Shown here piece by piece: positions 17,319-26,364 of a DNA stretch of 46,369 nucleotides. Position 1 is the first letter of the stretch; the number at the start of each line of letters is the position of its first letter. The position numbers were made by a program, and so were the translations under genes. The stretch is from contig JAHDDX010000012.1 of NCBI GenBank assembly GCA_020629135.1, positions 1 through 46,369 of the forward strand, in the 5' to 3' direction. Origin of the DNA: Hellea sp. (GTDB taxonomy: Bacteria; Pseudomonadota; Alphaproteobacteria; Caulobacterales; Maricaulaceae). The notes under the pieces are model-generated. The model did not search any database, was not told the DNA's origin, and saw only the letters and a list, made by a program, of their open reading frames with translations.

Positions 17319-17722
17319 TCGGTGTCTCCAGCCAAGATTTGTGACGCTATGGCGATATAGCGTTGTCCGGCATCTTTGGCCTTTTGCGCCGTCGTCGCAA
17401 GATCATGGGATTCACGGGCTTCGGCCAGTTTTATCAGCATAGGCAGATTAACCCCAGCCAGAACCTCGTGCCGCCCTTCATTGAGCAATGAAATTGCGAG
17501 GTTTGACGGCGTGCCGCCAAACATATCTGTCAAAATGATAACGCCGTTTTTACCCTGAACCTTTTTGATCGCAGATCGAATATCATTGCGGCGACGTTCC
17601 ATATCATCGTCAGGGCCAATACAAACAGTTTCCATAGAACTTAACGGGCCGACGACGTGTTCTGCCGCGCGGCGCAGCTCAATTGCCAATTTGCCATGTG
17701 TTACAATGACCAGTCCAATCAT
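17315..17722 (-). CDS. PTS EIIA component, mannose family (regulatory PTS)
   Basis: A 135-residue cytoplasmic EIIA-Man domain. The active histidine is His9 in MIGLVIVTHGKLA; VIILTDMFGGTPSNLAISLL is the family's second signature, and the domain stands alone without a EIIB fusion. It accepts phosphate from HPr, encoded directly downstream with an ATGA overlap. In alphaproteobacteria such free-standing EIIA-Man proteins are signalling elements rather than transport parts. The gap to chvG upstream is only 92 bases and holds no gene, so hprK and rapZ, common in this place, are missing. Confidence 0.93.
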   Translation of the reverse strand: MIGLVIVTHGKLAIELRRAAEHVVGPLSSMETVCIGPDDDMERRRNDIRSAIKKVQGKNGVIILTDMFGGTPSNLAISLLNEGRHEVLAGVNLPMLIKLAEARESHDLATTAQKAKDAGQRYIAIASQILAGDTE

Positions 17723-17814
17723 AAAGAGCTCATAAAAATCCAGAAATCGAATTAAACAAGTCTCGAGGCGAATGGAAAGAAAAATATGCGCCTAAATTAA
17801 AATTTGTTCACAAG

Positions 17815-19521
17815 CTAACCGGCTTTTTTTACAGATTTAACCCGACCAGCTGATAAATATTGCGGCAAAGTCACTACAAAACGCGCTCCAGCGACCTGCC
17901 CATCGCTATCGGTGCGGTTTTGGGCATATATCCCACCATTATGGGCCATCATGATCTGACGACAAATGGCCAAACCCAGCCCTGAATGCGAGCCGAATTG
18001 CGCACCTTTTGGACGTTCAGTATAAAACCGATCAAAAATTGTTTCCAGATTATCAGGCGGTATACCCGGTCCATCATCATCGACACAGATTTTTACGATT
18101 GGTGCATTCTTTGACATTTCTGTTGTCACCGTGATCCGAACCGATCCATCTTCGGATGAGAATGTCAAAGCGTTATCTACGAGATTACGTATGACCTGCG
18201 CAAAGGGCGTTTCAAAGGCTCTGATTTGAACCGGGTCTGAATTGAACTTCGTTTTGTCATATTCAAACGACACTTCGACATCGGATTCAAGCCGTGTTTG
18301 CTGGTAGAAATCGGTAATATTATTCAGCACCTCAACAATGTTTAGGATTTCCGCACTTTCACGGGCCAGATTAGCATCAACTTTGGAGGCATTAGAAATA
18401 TCGCTGATCAGGCGATCCATCCGCGAAACATCATCTTGAATAATTGCGATCAGCTTTTCGCGCTGTTCGTCGGTTTTCACGTGACGAAGCGTATCGGACG
18501 CACTGCGTAACGACGTCAAAGGGTTTTTAATTTCGTGGGCCACATCCGCCGCAAAATTCGCAATATCATCGATCCGAGAATAAAGTCGCTGGGTCATATA
18601 GCGTAATACTGATGACAATTCACCTATTTCATCATCGCGGTTAGAATAATCCGGAATCCGGTCTTTGTTTTCACTTGATATCGCCACGTCTTCGGCAGCC
18701 TGCGCCAAATCCCGTAAGGGGAACACAATCGACATAGTCAGAGCCAAAGACGAAAAAAACGACGCTAGAATGGCCAACCCAATAAACGGCATCAGCGCCC
18801 GTCTTTCGGCCGCGATAATATCGGCTACATCTTTGGAATCTACTGTCACGGCGCCCAGGGTTTGCTGCACCCTTTTGACCGGCATAGATACGGCGACAAT
18901 CAGATTGTCTTGATCATCATAGCGTTTGCCGCCCACTGTATTCCCATCAAGGGCTGACCGGACATCGGATTTCAAATCCCAACGAAACGAGTCTCTGTAA
19001 TTGACCCGCCAAGGCAGGTCATGAGACCAGGACTTGATTTTAGATTTTATCGACAGATAGGTTCGTAAAAACCAACCTTTCTGCGGTTGTTCGCTAATAA
19101 TTGCATCCAGGGGCGCAATTTCGATTGTGTCGTCATATTGATCGCTATCGGCAACCACTTGTCCGGCGCTATCAAATAATCTAACCCGCCAATCTTTTGG
19201 CAGATCCAGGCGCCGCAAAATGGATTGCGCATTGTCGATATCAAGTTCGGCCCCCGAAGAATAACCCGTGGCTTCGTCTCCCAAAATAGAAGTGATGATA
19301 CCGGCTTGTGATTGCAGATTGCTGATCCGGGCGCCGACCAGTTCATCGGTATATTGATTGAGGACCAGAGAGCCGGATATCAATATCAAAAGCCCGATCA
19401 GGTGAGACATCAAAATAACGCGAGACAGGCGCGAAAAAATAACAGACTTTTTACGTCTGTTACTCCGCGCGCCCGATGGCGAAATCTGATTAGGTTTCTT
19501 TGTATTTGTACCCGACACCAT
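17815..19521 (-). CDS. chvG: Sensor histidine kinase ChvG
   Basis: A 568-residue membrane histidine kinase. Two helices, at about residues 35-55 ([20 protein letters not shown]) and 250-275 ([19 protein letters not shown]), flank a periplasmic sensor region; HAMP follows, then the DHp box [16 protein letters not shown] with His329 and an ATPase domain with [17 protein letters not shown] and HSGLGLAI. These features and the neighbouring chvI identify ChvG (ExoS/BatS), which senses envelope stress or acidity and phosphorylates ChvI. I use the ATG at 19521; this lies inside chvI, giving a 32-base overlap. A TTG seven codons upstream is another possibility. The usual intracellular kinase residues are all present. 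Confidence 0.9.
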   Translation of the reverse strand: MVSGTNTKKPNQISPSGARSNRRKKSVIFSRLSRVILMSHLIGLLILISGSLVLNQYTDELVGARISNLQSQAGIITSILGDEATGYSSGAELDIDNAQSILRRLDLPKDWRVRLFDSAGQVVADSDQYDDTIEIAPLDAIISEQPQKGWFLRTYLSIKSKIKSWSHDLPWRVNYRDSFRWDLKSDVRSALDGNTVGGKRYDDQDNLIVAVSMPVKRVQQTLGAVTVDSKDVADIIAAERRALMPFIGLAILASFFSSLALTMSIVFPLRDLAQAAEDVAISSENKDRIPDYSNRDDEIGELSSVLRYMTQRLYSRIDDIANFAADVAHEIKNPLTSLRSASDTLRHVKTDEQREKLIAIIQDDVSRMDRLISDISNASKVDANLARESAEILNIVEVLNNITDFYQQTRLESDVEVSFEYDKTKFNSDPVQIRAFETPFAQVIRNLVDNALTFSSEDGSVRITVTTEMSKNAPIVKICVDDDGPGIPPDNLETIFDRFYTERPKGAQFGSHSGLGLAICRQIMMAHNGGIYAQNRTDSDGQVAGARFVVTLPQYLSAGRVKSVKKAG

Positions 19522-20194
19522 AGAGCGTTTCGATTCCGTCAAAGCTTTTATCTGATCGACGGAATTTCTTCCTTAGACGTTTAATATGACTGTCTATGGT
19601 TCGATCATCCACATAAATCTGATCGTCATAGGCGGCATCCATTAGCTGATCCCGGGATTTGACATATCCGGGACGACGCGCCAACGCCTCAAGAATTAGA
19701 AACTCGGTCACCGTCAGGCGAACCGGAACCCCATCCCAGCTACAGGCATGGCGATTAGGATCGAGAACCAGTCGACCTCGCTTAATCACCTTATCATCCC
19801 CCATTTCCGGCATGGGCAGCTCAATATTTGTCAAAGAGGCCCGCCGCAAAACGGCTTTAATCCGTTCCCCCAGCAATCGTTGTGAGAATGGCTTTTTAAT
19901 GTAGTCGTCAGCCCCCATATTCAAGCCGATCGCTTCATCAAATTCATCATCTTTAGACGTTAGAAAAATGACCGGCAGGTTTGAGGTGGTTCGCAGGCGA
20001 CGCAGAAGTTCCAAACCATCCATGCGGGGCATTTTAATATCAAAAACGGCCAGGTCTGGTGGCTCGGAATTCAGCGCTTCAAGTGCGGTTACGCCATCAT
20101 GAAATTTGCGCACCTCATATCCTTCACTTTCCAAAAACATGGAAACCGACATCAGGATGTTCTCGTCGTCATCAACAAGGTAAATTCTGGCCAT
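19490..20194 (-). CDS. chvI: Response regulator ChvI (OmpR family)
   Basis: A 234-residue response regulator. The receiver domain at residues 1-120 has the acidic pocket VDDD, the phospho-acceptor Asp52 in [10 protein letters not shown], and the Lys of IKKPFS; a winged-helix DNA-binding domain follows ([19 protein letters not shown] ... [11 protein letters not shown] ... LYGVGYKY). With ChvG it forms the ChvG/ChvI pair, controlling envelope, acid and host/surface responses in alphaproteobacteria. I start at the ATG at 20194 ([10 protein letters not shown]), preceded by GGGG at fair spacing; a four-codon extension is possible. It is divergent from rmuC across a spacer of 209 bases. Confidence 0.93.
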   Translation of the reverse strand: MARIYLVDDDENILMSVSMFLESEGYEVRKFHDGVTALEALNSEPPDLAVFDIKMPRMDGLELLRRLRTTSNLPVIFLTSKDDEFDEAIGLNMGADDYIKKPFSQRLLGERIKAVLRRASLTNIELPMPEMGDDKVIKRGRLVLDPNRHACSWDGVPVRLTVTEFLILEALARRPGYVKSRDQLMDAAYDDQIYVDDRTIDSHIKRLRKKFRRSDKSFDGIETLYGVGYKYKET

Positions 20195-20403
20195 ATCAAA
20201 CCCCAAAGTAAATTATCAAGTCTCGGAGGACTTTATGACGTTCAATTATGGCACGGTTTTGACGATCCATGCCTTAATTCTGCCAAATGTTGGTGGAGAA
20301 ATCCTTAAATTACCAGAGATATTCTCAGTTTATCGATCTAATTTCGAACCAGAACAACATAAGAACAATTGCCCCACCCGATAAAATATGTGAGCATGCA
20401 TCA

Positions 20404-21522
20404 ATGGAATCGGTCATATCTTATAACGGGCTTGAAATCTCCCTGATCGAATTGATCTTGGGCTTTGTGCTGTTTTTGCTCGGGGCCTTGCTGGCGGTTC
20501 TGCTCGCTCAGAGAAATGCTGGAAAACTGCAGTCCCATCTCAATGATATGAATGAGCGGCAGGTACAGCTCCAGGGACGACTGTCCCAATTTGCCGAAGA
20601 CACTGCCCAGCGTGATAAAATGTTTCGTGAAAGCCTGGATAATCGACTGTCTCAGGTTTCCGATCGGGTCGGTAAATCCATTGTCGAGACCCAGGAACGA
20701 AATTCTGAAAACCTTAAACAACTGCATGAACGCCTGGCCCTGATTGATCGGGCCCAAAAAAACATCGAAACCTTATCCGGTGAAGTTTCCGGCCTGCAAA
20801 GCCTGCTCGCCAACAAACAAGCCCGTGGCGCCTTCGGCGAAAAACAGATGCAAGATCTGATTGAGGATTTCCTGCCGCCCAATGCCTATAGCTTTCAAGC
20901 AACGCTCTCAAACAATAAGCGGGTGGATGCCCTGATCCATATGCCCGGAGAACAGGGCGATGTGGCGATTGACAGTAAGTTCCCGCTTGAGAGTTGGCGG
21001 CGCCTGACGGAGTCCGAGAACTCGGTCGATGAAACCGCCGCCAAGCGTGATTTCATCCGGGATGTTCGTACCCATATGAGCGCAATTGCAGATAAATATC
21101 TAATCTTTGGCGAGACCCATGATGTGGCCATGTTGTTCCTGCCGAGCGAGGCGATTTACGCTGAACTGCATGCCAATTTCCCGCAAATCATCGAAGAGGG
21201 ATTTAAGAAAAAGGTCATGATCGTATCGCCGACCACTTTTATGGCAACGCTCCACACCATGCGCGCCGTGATGAAAGATGCCGCCATGCGTGAACAGGCC
21301 CATATCATTCAACGCGAAGTCGGCATGATGGCCAAAGATGTCGGCCTGCTGGATGAGCGGGTCGCAAAATTGCAGCAGCATTTCAATCAATCCGGTGAAG
21401 ACATTCGTAAAATTCGAATTTCGACCGAGAAAATTTCCAAGCGCGCTGACAAGATCGAAGCTCTGGATGTGCAGGATGACCTGCCCAGCAATGTCACCGA
21501 TTTCCGGCGGTCCGGATCATGA
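20404..21522 (+). CDS. rmuC: DNA recombination protein RmuC homologue
   Basis: The start is taken at the ATG at 20404, giving 372 residues; the open frame continues upstream but its sequence there is not family-like. A membrane anchor at about residues 15-37 (LILGFVLFLLGALLAVLLA) is followed by a long coiled coil (about 40-125) and the RmuC domain with a PD-(D/E)xK-like core: ARGAFGEKQMQDLIEDFLP, KRVDALIHMP, GDVAIDSKFPLESW. RmuC proteins limit sequence inversions at short repeats and are thought to act as nucleases; the biochemical role is not settled. The last four bases overlap the next gene as ATGA. Confidence 0.92.
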   Translation: MESVISYNGLEISLIELILGFVLFLLGALLAVLLAQRNAGKLQSHLNDMNERQVQLQGRLSQFAEDTAQRDKMFRESLDNRLSQVSDRVGKSIVETQERNSENLKQLHERLALIDRAQKNIETLSGEVSGLQSLLANKQARGAFGEKQMQDLIEDFLPPNAYSFQATLSNNKRVDALIHMPGEQGDVAIDSKFPLESWRRLTESENSVDETAAKRDFIRDVRTHMSAIADKYLIFGETHDVAMLFLPSEAIYAELHANFPQIIEEGFKKKVMIVSPTTFMATLHTMRAVMKDAAMREQAHIIQREVGMMAKDVGLLDERVAKLQQHFNQSGEDIRKIRISTEKISKRADKIEALDVQDDLPSNVTDFRRSGS

Positions 21523-21857
21523 TCTGGTATGGGGGACGGTTATTCCGGCCAGTCGAAACCAAGGGCAGCAGCCAGACTTCAGTCGAAACCATTTTTAAAT
21601 ATGAGCAAAAAGACGACCTTTTGACCGGGAAATATTCTGGCGGCGGCGTCCTGTTTGGGCAACTTATTGGCCGGGTCGATGACAAAGGCCATATTAATAT
21701 GCGCTATCACCATATGACCGAGGACGGGATATTAATGACGGGCAAATGCCGCTCTCGCCCGGAAATATTAGATAATGGTAAAATCCGCCTGCATGAACGC
21801 TGGCAATGGACTTGTGGTGACTTTTCCAAGGGCAGGTCTACGCTCGAGGAAATTTAA
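21519..21857 (+). CDS. Small conserved protein of the family often labelled 'n-acetylglutamate synthase'
   Basis: A 112-residue soluble protein with a repetitive beta pattern: a start like WYGGRLFRPVETKGSSQT, then YSGGGVLFGQLIGRVDDKG, NMRYHHMTEDG, CRSRPEILDNGKIRLHERWQ and a short GDFSKGRSTLEE end. I recognise this as the small family often annotated as n-acetylglutamate synthase in databases; the product is far too short for a GNAT-type NAGS and shows no acyl-CoA motif, so I would not assign that activity. The fold looks like a small beta-barrel. Overlaps rmuC by four bases (ATGA), so it is probably translated together with it. Confidence 0.75.
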   Translation: MIWYGGRLFRPVETKGSSQTSVETIFKYEQKDDLLTGKYSGGGVLFGQLIGRVDDKGHINMRYHHMTEDGILMTGKCRSRPEILDNGKIRLHERWQWTCGDFSKGRSTLEEI

Positions 21858-22080
21858 GGGGCTGGTTGTTACCCCCATAATTCCTGAAGCGCGCTAATTT
21901 CAGTGACTTAAGACACCCAGAATAGTCGTTCGATTTGCGAAAACGCTGTGACCGTTCACTGGTCGATTTATAGAAAACGTTAGTATCCTGCTTTTATGAG
22001 CAATCTATGATTGCAACTCTGACTGGAAATGAGATCCCCAATCCAAGCCCAAAAAGAGAGTGGTTAATTAGGAGAACGAT

Positions 22081-22772
22081 ATGGCGTATGGAATCTATTA
22101 CGACGGCGGCGCAGCGTCAAGTTGGACTTATGAATGGGTCGATGGGGATCCGTTCAAAATTGAACTTGTAAATCCGGGTAAGGATGGCGGTGTAAAATCA
22201 TTGGCGATCTTTGATGGCAGGCCGATTAAGCCCGAATTTCTCCCAACACAGATCCGGTCTACCGGATCCAAAAAAAACTTTCCCGATTTTTCTAATAATA
22301 ATGGTTTTTTGTGTCAGAGAAATTCAAATCCATTGTCGAGGAATTCGAACCCGCTACCCATCAATTTTTTCCGGTGGATTTGGTAACAAAGTCCGGGGAT
22401 TTTCGCCAGAAAATGTACTTAATGATTGTCGGAAATCGAATCGATAGTTTGCACCGTGAAAAAACCGAATGGTTGTGGGCTCCAATTGATAAAGTTACTC
22501 CTGGTGGGGGGATGTGGATGCGCCGATATCAACTAAAAAACTCAGTGGTGCCTACTGACCGCTGGGTCATACCCGAGGGTGCTGATCTTGATGACCCTGA
22601 ATGGTATAAGCAAGACAAGCTGGTTTTCGACGAAGCAAAGATAAGTGAACGACATTTATGGATCGAAAAGCACCTGTCAAATGGTGGCCCGATCATTTCT
22701 GATGAACTGCATAAAGCCTTTTTGGAGGCCAAGCTGATTGATTTCGGCGCTAGCTATCGTGAACAAGCGTAG
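22081..22772 (+). pseudogene. Imm11-type immunity-like gene interrupted by a frameshift in a T6 tract
   Basis: Two frames join into one protein. The first begins at an ATG at 22081 behind AGGAG and reads MAYGIYYDGGAASSWTYEWV ... FSNNNGF, then goes out of frame at six T's (22305-22310). The second frame picks up at 22311 as VSEKFKSIVEEFEPATHQFF and ends at 22772. Adding one T joins them without loss (about 230 residues). The joined protein resembles the Imm11/DUF1629 group, whose members pair SEKF..I.E.FEP..HQFFP with a nearby N-terminal beta domain and are linked to polymorphic toxins. The second half stays open through more than 150 codons, so the frameshift is either recent, a sequencing error, or tolerated by slippage. 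Confidence 0.65.
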
Positions 22773-22780
22773 ATACTGAG

Positions 22781-22984
22781 ATGTCCGAAAATAAATTTCC
22801 ACAAAAAACACGCCCAGATAACGTTTTAATCGAATCCTTCAGAGATGGTAAATCGGCCTGGCAAGGGGCTCATTTAATTTCTGATAAAGGCGTCTTCCAG
22901 TTACCGGCGCTGAAGGAAATGTTCATCGGATTAGGGTTTGGTGACGGTGCAGGCGGCGGGCCATGTGACGGAATTGCATTTTAG
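22781..22984 (+). CDS. Small hypothetical protein, possible remnant of an AHH-type toxin
   Basis: A 67-residue frame with an ATG eight bases after the immunity-like gene. No signal peptide or membrane helix. The centre reads WQGAHLISDKGVFQLPALKE and then FIGLGFGDGAGGGPCDGIAF, which loosely follows the start of AHH/HNH-like toxin domains (AHHLIP..., L...GF..., NGI.LP). The catalytic second histidine of that motif is not present, and the frame stops directly after GIAF, where toxins continue with a histidine-containing helix. So this is either an unrelated short protein or a decayed end of a toxin gene. The weak ribosome site also fits a relic. Treat the AHH link as a guess. Confidence 0.35.
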   Translation: MSENKFPQKTRPDNVLIESFRDGKSAWQGAHLISDKGVFQLPALKEMFIGLGFGDGAGGGPCDGIAF

Positions 22985-23209
22985 AACACTTAGCCGACTG
23001 GATTTCCGTCACCCGGGCGAACATAAAGTCGAAAATTTGGATTTGTCTCATCCCGCAAAAGTGCATGAGATAGTCCGCCCCATCCGTGCATCCTGATGAA
23101 AATCAGGATCTCGCCCAATCTAGTCTGGATTCCGGCTTTCGCAGCAATGCGAGCGAAGGGGGACGGATAGGGCCTGGCTTTTGATATGTTAGGTCAGCCG
23201 GCGCGCGCG

Positions 23210-23315
23210 CTGTCATCCCGGACGAGGGCAAAGCCCGGAGATATGGGATCTCGAAACCATAAGACCCAAGCTGTCTCCGGATCCCAGACAGGCTTTTGAC
23301 CTTCTGGGATGACAG
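23210..23315. repeat. Palindromic repeat-like element with 10-bp perfect terminal inverted repeats
   Basis: The ends are CTGTCATCCC (23210-23219) and GGGATGACAG (23306-23315), an exact inverted repeat. The interior contains GACGAGGGCAAAGCCCGGAG and CTGTCTCCGGATCCCAGACA, with further self-complementary parts. Such 'GTCATCCCGG...' elements are scattered between genes in many alphaproteobacteria. There is no transposase; short open frames over it are not genes. This fills most of the 379-base gap between the small protein (ends 22984) and the TPR gene (ends 23364); the remainder (22985-23209) shows nothing I recognise. It lies just past the 3' end of the TPR gene and could terminate it. Confidence 0.6.
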
Positions 23316-23363
23316 GAAAATCAATGACTGCAATTGTCTCCAAAACAGCTCTGATAGAACGAC

Positions 23364-25247
23364 CTAACCACAAACCACGTCTTCGCCTGATTTCTGGCAG
23401 GCATCCGGCCAGCCATAGGCATCCCAGAATTCAATATAACCCAGGCTTTGCACAAAGGCGGGAAAATTTTCGTTTTGACGAAGCGCGATGCTCGATGGGG
23501 ATTTATCCCACATGGTCGCGAGCGCCCATGAGTTTGTCGACACAGGCACGGCGGCAAACTTAAAATATTCATCATGCAGACCGAGGCGAGTAAAAATTGT
23601 AACGATCATTCCGGTAATCTGCGCGGTTTCACTTTGCAGATAAACATCAAATAGCGAGCGTAAAAATTCTTTATCCCGTTCGCTGTCCTCGTAATAGGCA
23701 CGCGCCCCCGCTTCCCAAAGGCTGGCGGCCTGGAAGTCCGGGGCCAATTGATCGCCCCCTGTCTCATGCATTTTCAAAAGATATTTTGTTGCACTATCAT
23801 TGTCGCCGCGCTGATAGGCATTCCAGGACAAAGTGTCATAGGCAATAAAATAACCCGTATCGGCGGATTTCTGCGCGTAGAAATCGGATTCTTCCAATTT
23901 GCCGACCTGACGCTTAGCCAAAGCAATATAGCTGAGAAAGGCCGGGCGGTCCGGATCTATTGCGACCATTTTATCCAGAATATTTTCTGCCTTTTGCGGA
24001 AGGCCGGTGACCAGAAAAATCAAACCCATATTGGCCATGACCATGGAGTCCTCTGGATTTAAATCATATCCGATTTCAAGGGTTTTCATGGCCTGGGTCG
24101 GATTGCCACGAATATTCTGGATGCTGCCAATAGTGGCGAAGGCATAAGACAGACTCGGATTTAACTGAATAGCTTGTCGACTGACCTCTTCAGCTTTGGT
24201 CATATACTCCGCCGGATCCAAAGAGGCGGCAACAGACGGCGCCGACAAATAGGCCTGACCTAGAACCGCCCAGGCTTCGGCAAATTGAGGATCAAGTTCC
24301 ACGGCACGTTCAATCAAGGCCAAAGATTCCAATATTTCTTGTTCGGTGAAACTAAACCGGTAGAGATTACGCCCCCGCAAAAACAAATCATAACTTTCCG
24401 GGTTCTGGGTAATCGAGTCAGCGAGTTGCTGCTCCACCTCCATATCCAAAATGACTTTCAATTCCCCCGCCACGGATTTGGCGATATCTTCCTGCAGAGC
24501 AAAAATACCGTCAAGATCATCCGTATAGGTTTTGCTCCAGCTTTGAACACCGGAGATCGCATCAATAAGCGCAACCGATATCCGCACCGATTCCCCTTCC
24601 CGGCGGACCGAGCCGTCGAGATAATGTGAAATATTATATTGCTCCCCGAGTTGGCTCAGGCGTTCACGTTCATCACCAAATGAAAAGGACAAAGATCGAC
24701 CTATGACTTTCAGATCGTCAACCCGAACCAGAAGGTTTAAAATCTCCTCAGCAATTCCGTCAGAGAAATATTTCTGATCCTGAGTTTGGCTGATGTCAAT
24801 GAAAGGCAAAACGGCAATTGTCGCTTCGCTGGTCAAGGCCCCCGGTTCGACCTGTTCAACGACGCCTGACGGCGGAAGTTTTGACAAATCCTGGGGCGTC
24901 TCCGGCACAAACCGGTCAAATACGATCAATCCACCCACGAATAATAATCCAGCAAACAAGGCCAGATCCATACGCCGTCCGGTCAATTCACGGATACTTT
25001 GTTCTTTGGGGACGGACTCCGTTTTGACAATGCCCCCAGGCGTAATTTCAAACGCCCAGGCAATCAGCATAGAGATTGGGAAGCCCGCAATAAATAATAC
25101 CGCTAAAAAGCTATCGACCCAGTCGGGGAGTTTGAGCGCTGGGGTTATGACGGCGATGACCTGCATGGTCAACCAGCACACAACCAAATACATGGCGGAC
25201 ACGCGAAACACATTTCGGCGTCTTAGCTCATTAAAAAATCCGCCCAA
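23364..25247 (-). CDS. Membrane-anchored TolB-like/TPR protein (cyclase-free relative of CadC/adenylate-cyclase-type proteins)
   Basis: A 627-residue protein. The start is a TTG at 25247, preceded by GAGAGG, with an in-frame stop 30 bases upstream; starting later would remove the family N-terminus FFNELRRRNVFRVSAMYLVV. Three hydrophobic stretches lie at about 13-35, 43-65 and 92-112. A TolB-like 'FlgO' module (TIAVLPFIDISQTQDQKYFS ... YLDGSVRREGESVRISVALI) covers about 140-270, then a series of TPR-like helices (about 300-560: FAEAWAVLGQAYL, SYAFATIGSIQNIRGNPTQA, SMVMANMGLIFL). This architecture is common in Proteobacteria with a regulatory or cyclase domain in front; here there is none. The precise role is unknown. 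Two inverted repeats lie in front of it. Confidence 0.8.
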   Translation of the reverse strand: MGGFFNELRRRNVFRVSAMYLVVCWLTMQVIAVITPALKLPDWVDSFLAVLFIAGFPISMLIAWAFEITPGGIVKTESVPKEQSIRELTGRRMDLALFAGLLFVGGLIVFDRFVPETPQDLSKLPPSGVVEQVEPGALTSEATIAVLPFIDISQTQDQKYFSDGIAEEILNLLVRVDDLKVIGRSLSFSFGDERERLSQLGEQYNISHYLDGSVRREGESVRISVALIDAISGVQSWSKTYTDDLDGIFALQEDIAKSVAGELKVILDMEVEQQLADSITQNPESYDLFLRGRNLYRFSFTEQEILESLALIERAVELDPQFAEAWAVLGQAYLSAPSVAASLDPAEYMTKAEEVSRQAIQLNPSLSYAFATIGSIQNIRGNPTQAMKTLEIGYDLNPEDSMVMANMGLIFLVTGLPQKAENILDKMVAIDPDRPAFLSYIALAKRQVGKLEESDFYAQKSADTGYFIAYDTLSWNAYQRGDNDSATKYLLKMHETGGDQLAPDFQAASLWEAGARAYYEDSERDKEFLRSLFDVYLQSETAQITGMIVTIFTRLGLHDEYFKFAAVPVSTNSWALATMWDKSPSSIALRQNENFPAFVQSLGYIEFWDAYGWPDACQKSGEDVVCG

Positions 25248-25266
25248 TCTGGCCGCCTCTCTTACC

Positions 25267-25284
25267 TTCGATTTCTAGATCGAA
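25267..25284. promoter_or_regulatory. Inverted repeat in front of the TPR gene
   Basis: TTCGAT-N6-ATCGAA, a perfect 6-bp dyad, 20 bases upstream of the TTG start of the TPR gene. Operator candidate. The upstream kdsD gene ends 108 bases away, so the spacer may carry the TPR gene's own promoter. Confidence 0.3.
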
Positions 25285-25290
25285 TTTGCC

Positions 25291-25316
25291 CTTGTCATAG
25301 TCTCAGAAGTGACAAG
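25291..25316. promoter_or_regulatory. Second inverted repeat in the kdsD-TPR spacer
   Basis: CTTGTCA-N12-TGACAAG, a perfect 7-bp inverted repeat. It has no U-run on the minus strand, so an intrinsic terminator for kdsD is not well supported; a regulator site or an RNA hairpin in the leader of the TPR gene are possible. Only the symmetry is seen directly. Confidence 0.3.
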
Positions 25317-25392
25317 ACGCAAACGATTAAGTATTACGAGTATTTATAGTTTTCACACAAATATGGCGACAAATCCGTCGGCAGAATATGTT

Positions 25393-26364
25393 TTATATCA
25401 CGCCCGTGCTTAGGCAATCGTGGACATGTAAAAGACCTAAGGGTCTGTTTTCGGTATCTACAATGAATAAAGCGGTTATTTTCATGGTGCTGAATAAATG
25501 CAGCGCTTCGGCGGCCAAGGCGTCGGCGTGAATAACGCGCGGATCTTTCGTCATGATTTCCGCCGCCTTTTCTTGTCCAAGGGCTTTGGAAAAATGGCGC
25601 CTTAAATCACCATCTGTAATGATACCTACCAGGGCTTTTTTTGCGTTTAAGACCCCAACGCATCCAAATCCGCCTCGGGTCATTTCTGCGACCGCTGTTT
25701 CAACCGACGCCCCTTCATCACATAGAGGCATGTCCTTATGATGCATCAATCTATCAACCCGTTTCATCGCCGCGCCTAACTTGCCGCCCGGATGAAAGCG
25801 GTGAAAGTCATCTGCGGTGAAACCTTTGGCGCGTAAAATGCTGACAGCGAGCACGTCGCCTAGAGCCATCATTTGCGTCGTCGACGTCGTCGGGGCGTTA
25901 GTGACCGCACAGGCTTCTTCCGATTTCGGGATTTTCAAGACTATATCTGCGGCTTGACCCAGCGACGAATTTCCGACGGATGTCATAGCGATCAGCGGAA
26001 TACCAAAACGACCTGAATAGGCCAAGATATCTCCGAGCTCGGTAGTTTCTCCAGAATTTGACAATGCCAGAATTATGTCCTGATCGGAAATCATGCCAAG
26101 GTCCCCATGACTGGCTTCGGCCGGATGGACGAAATTGGCTTTAGACCCGGTTGACGCCAAAGTTGATGCAATTTTTCGGGCCACGTGGCCGGATTTACCC
26201 ATACCTGTGACAACAATCTGTCCTTGGAGCTCACAGCATTGGGCAACTGCCTTATGCAAAGCCTGCGACAGATCAGAATCTGATTTCGCTAGTTCCCTGC
26301 GAAGAGCGGTTAAGCCGGCTAGCTCTTTGTCCAAGACGTCCAGGCTGACATCGGCTGCACTCAT
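25393..26364 (-). CDS. kdsD: D-arabinose 5-phosphate isomerase (SIS + two CBS domains)
   Basis: A 323-residue cytoplasmic enzyme converting ribulose 5-phosphate to arabinose 5-phosphate, the first step of Kdo synthesis for lipopolysaccharide. The SIS domain (about 30-175) carries VVTGMGKSGHVARKIASTLA, HPAEASHGDLGM and LSNSGETTEL; two CBS domains follow (about 205-260 and 270-320), with GIITDGDLRRH between them. Length matches the KdsD/KpsF/GutQ family. The start overlaps the kdsA stop as ATGA. The adjacency to kdsA argues for the lipopolysaccharide enzyme rather than a capsule or sugar-alcohol homologue. Confidence 0.95.
   Translation of the reverse strand: MSAADVSLDVLDKELAGLTALRRELAKSDSDLSQALHKAVAQCCELQGQIVVTGMGKSGHVARKIASTLASTGSKANFVHPAEASHGDLGMISDQDIILALSNSGETTELGDILAYSGRFGIPLIAMTSVGNSSLGQAADIVLKIPKSEEACAVTNAPTTSTTQMMALGDVLAVSILRAKGFTADDFHRFHPGGKLGAAMKRVDRLMHHKDMPLCDEGASVETAVAEMTRGGFGCVGVLNAKKALVGIITDGDLRRHFSKALGQEKAAEIMTKDPRVIHADALAAEALHLFSTMKITALFIVDTENRPLGLLHVHDCLSTGVI

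Noticed and set aside
21858-22080. Possible terminator hairpin GGGG...CCCC just after the rmuC partner gene
   Set aside because: The stem is only four or five pairs and no T-run follows; the rest of the spacer shows nothing.
23103-23333. Short minus-strand frame across the palindromic repeat element
   Set aside because: Translation of an intergenic repeat; no start signal or conserved feature.
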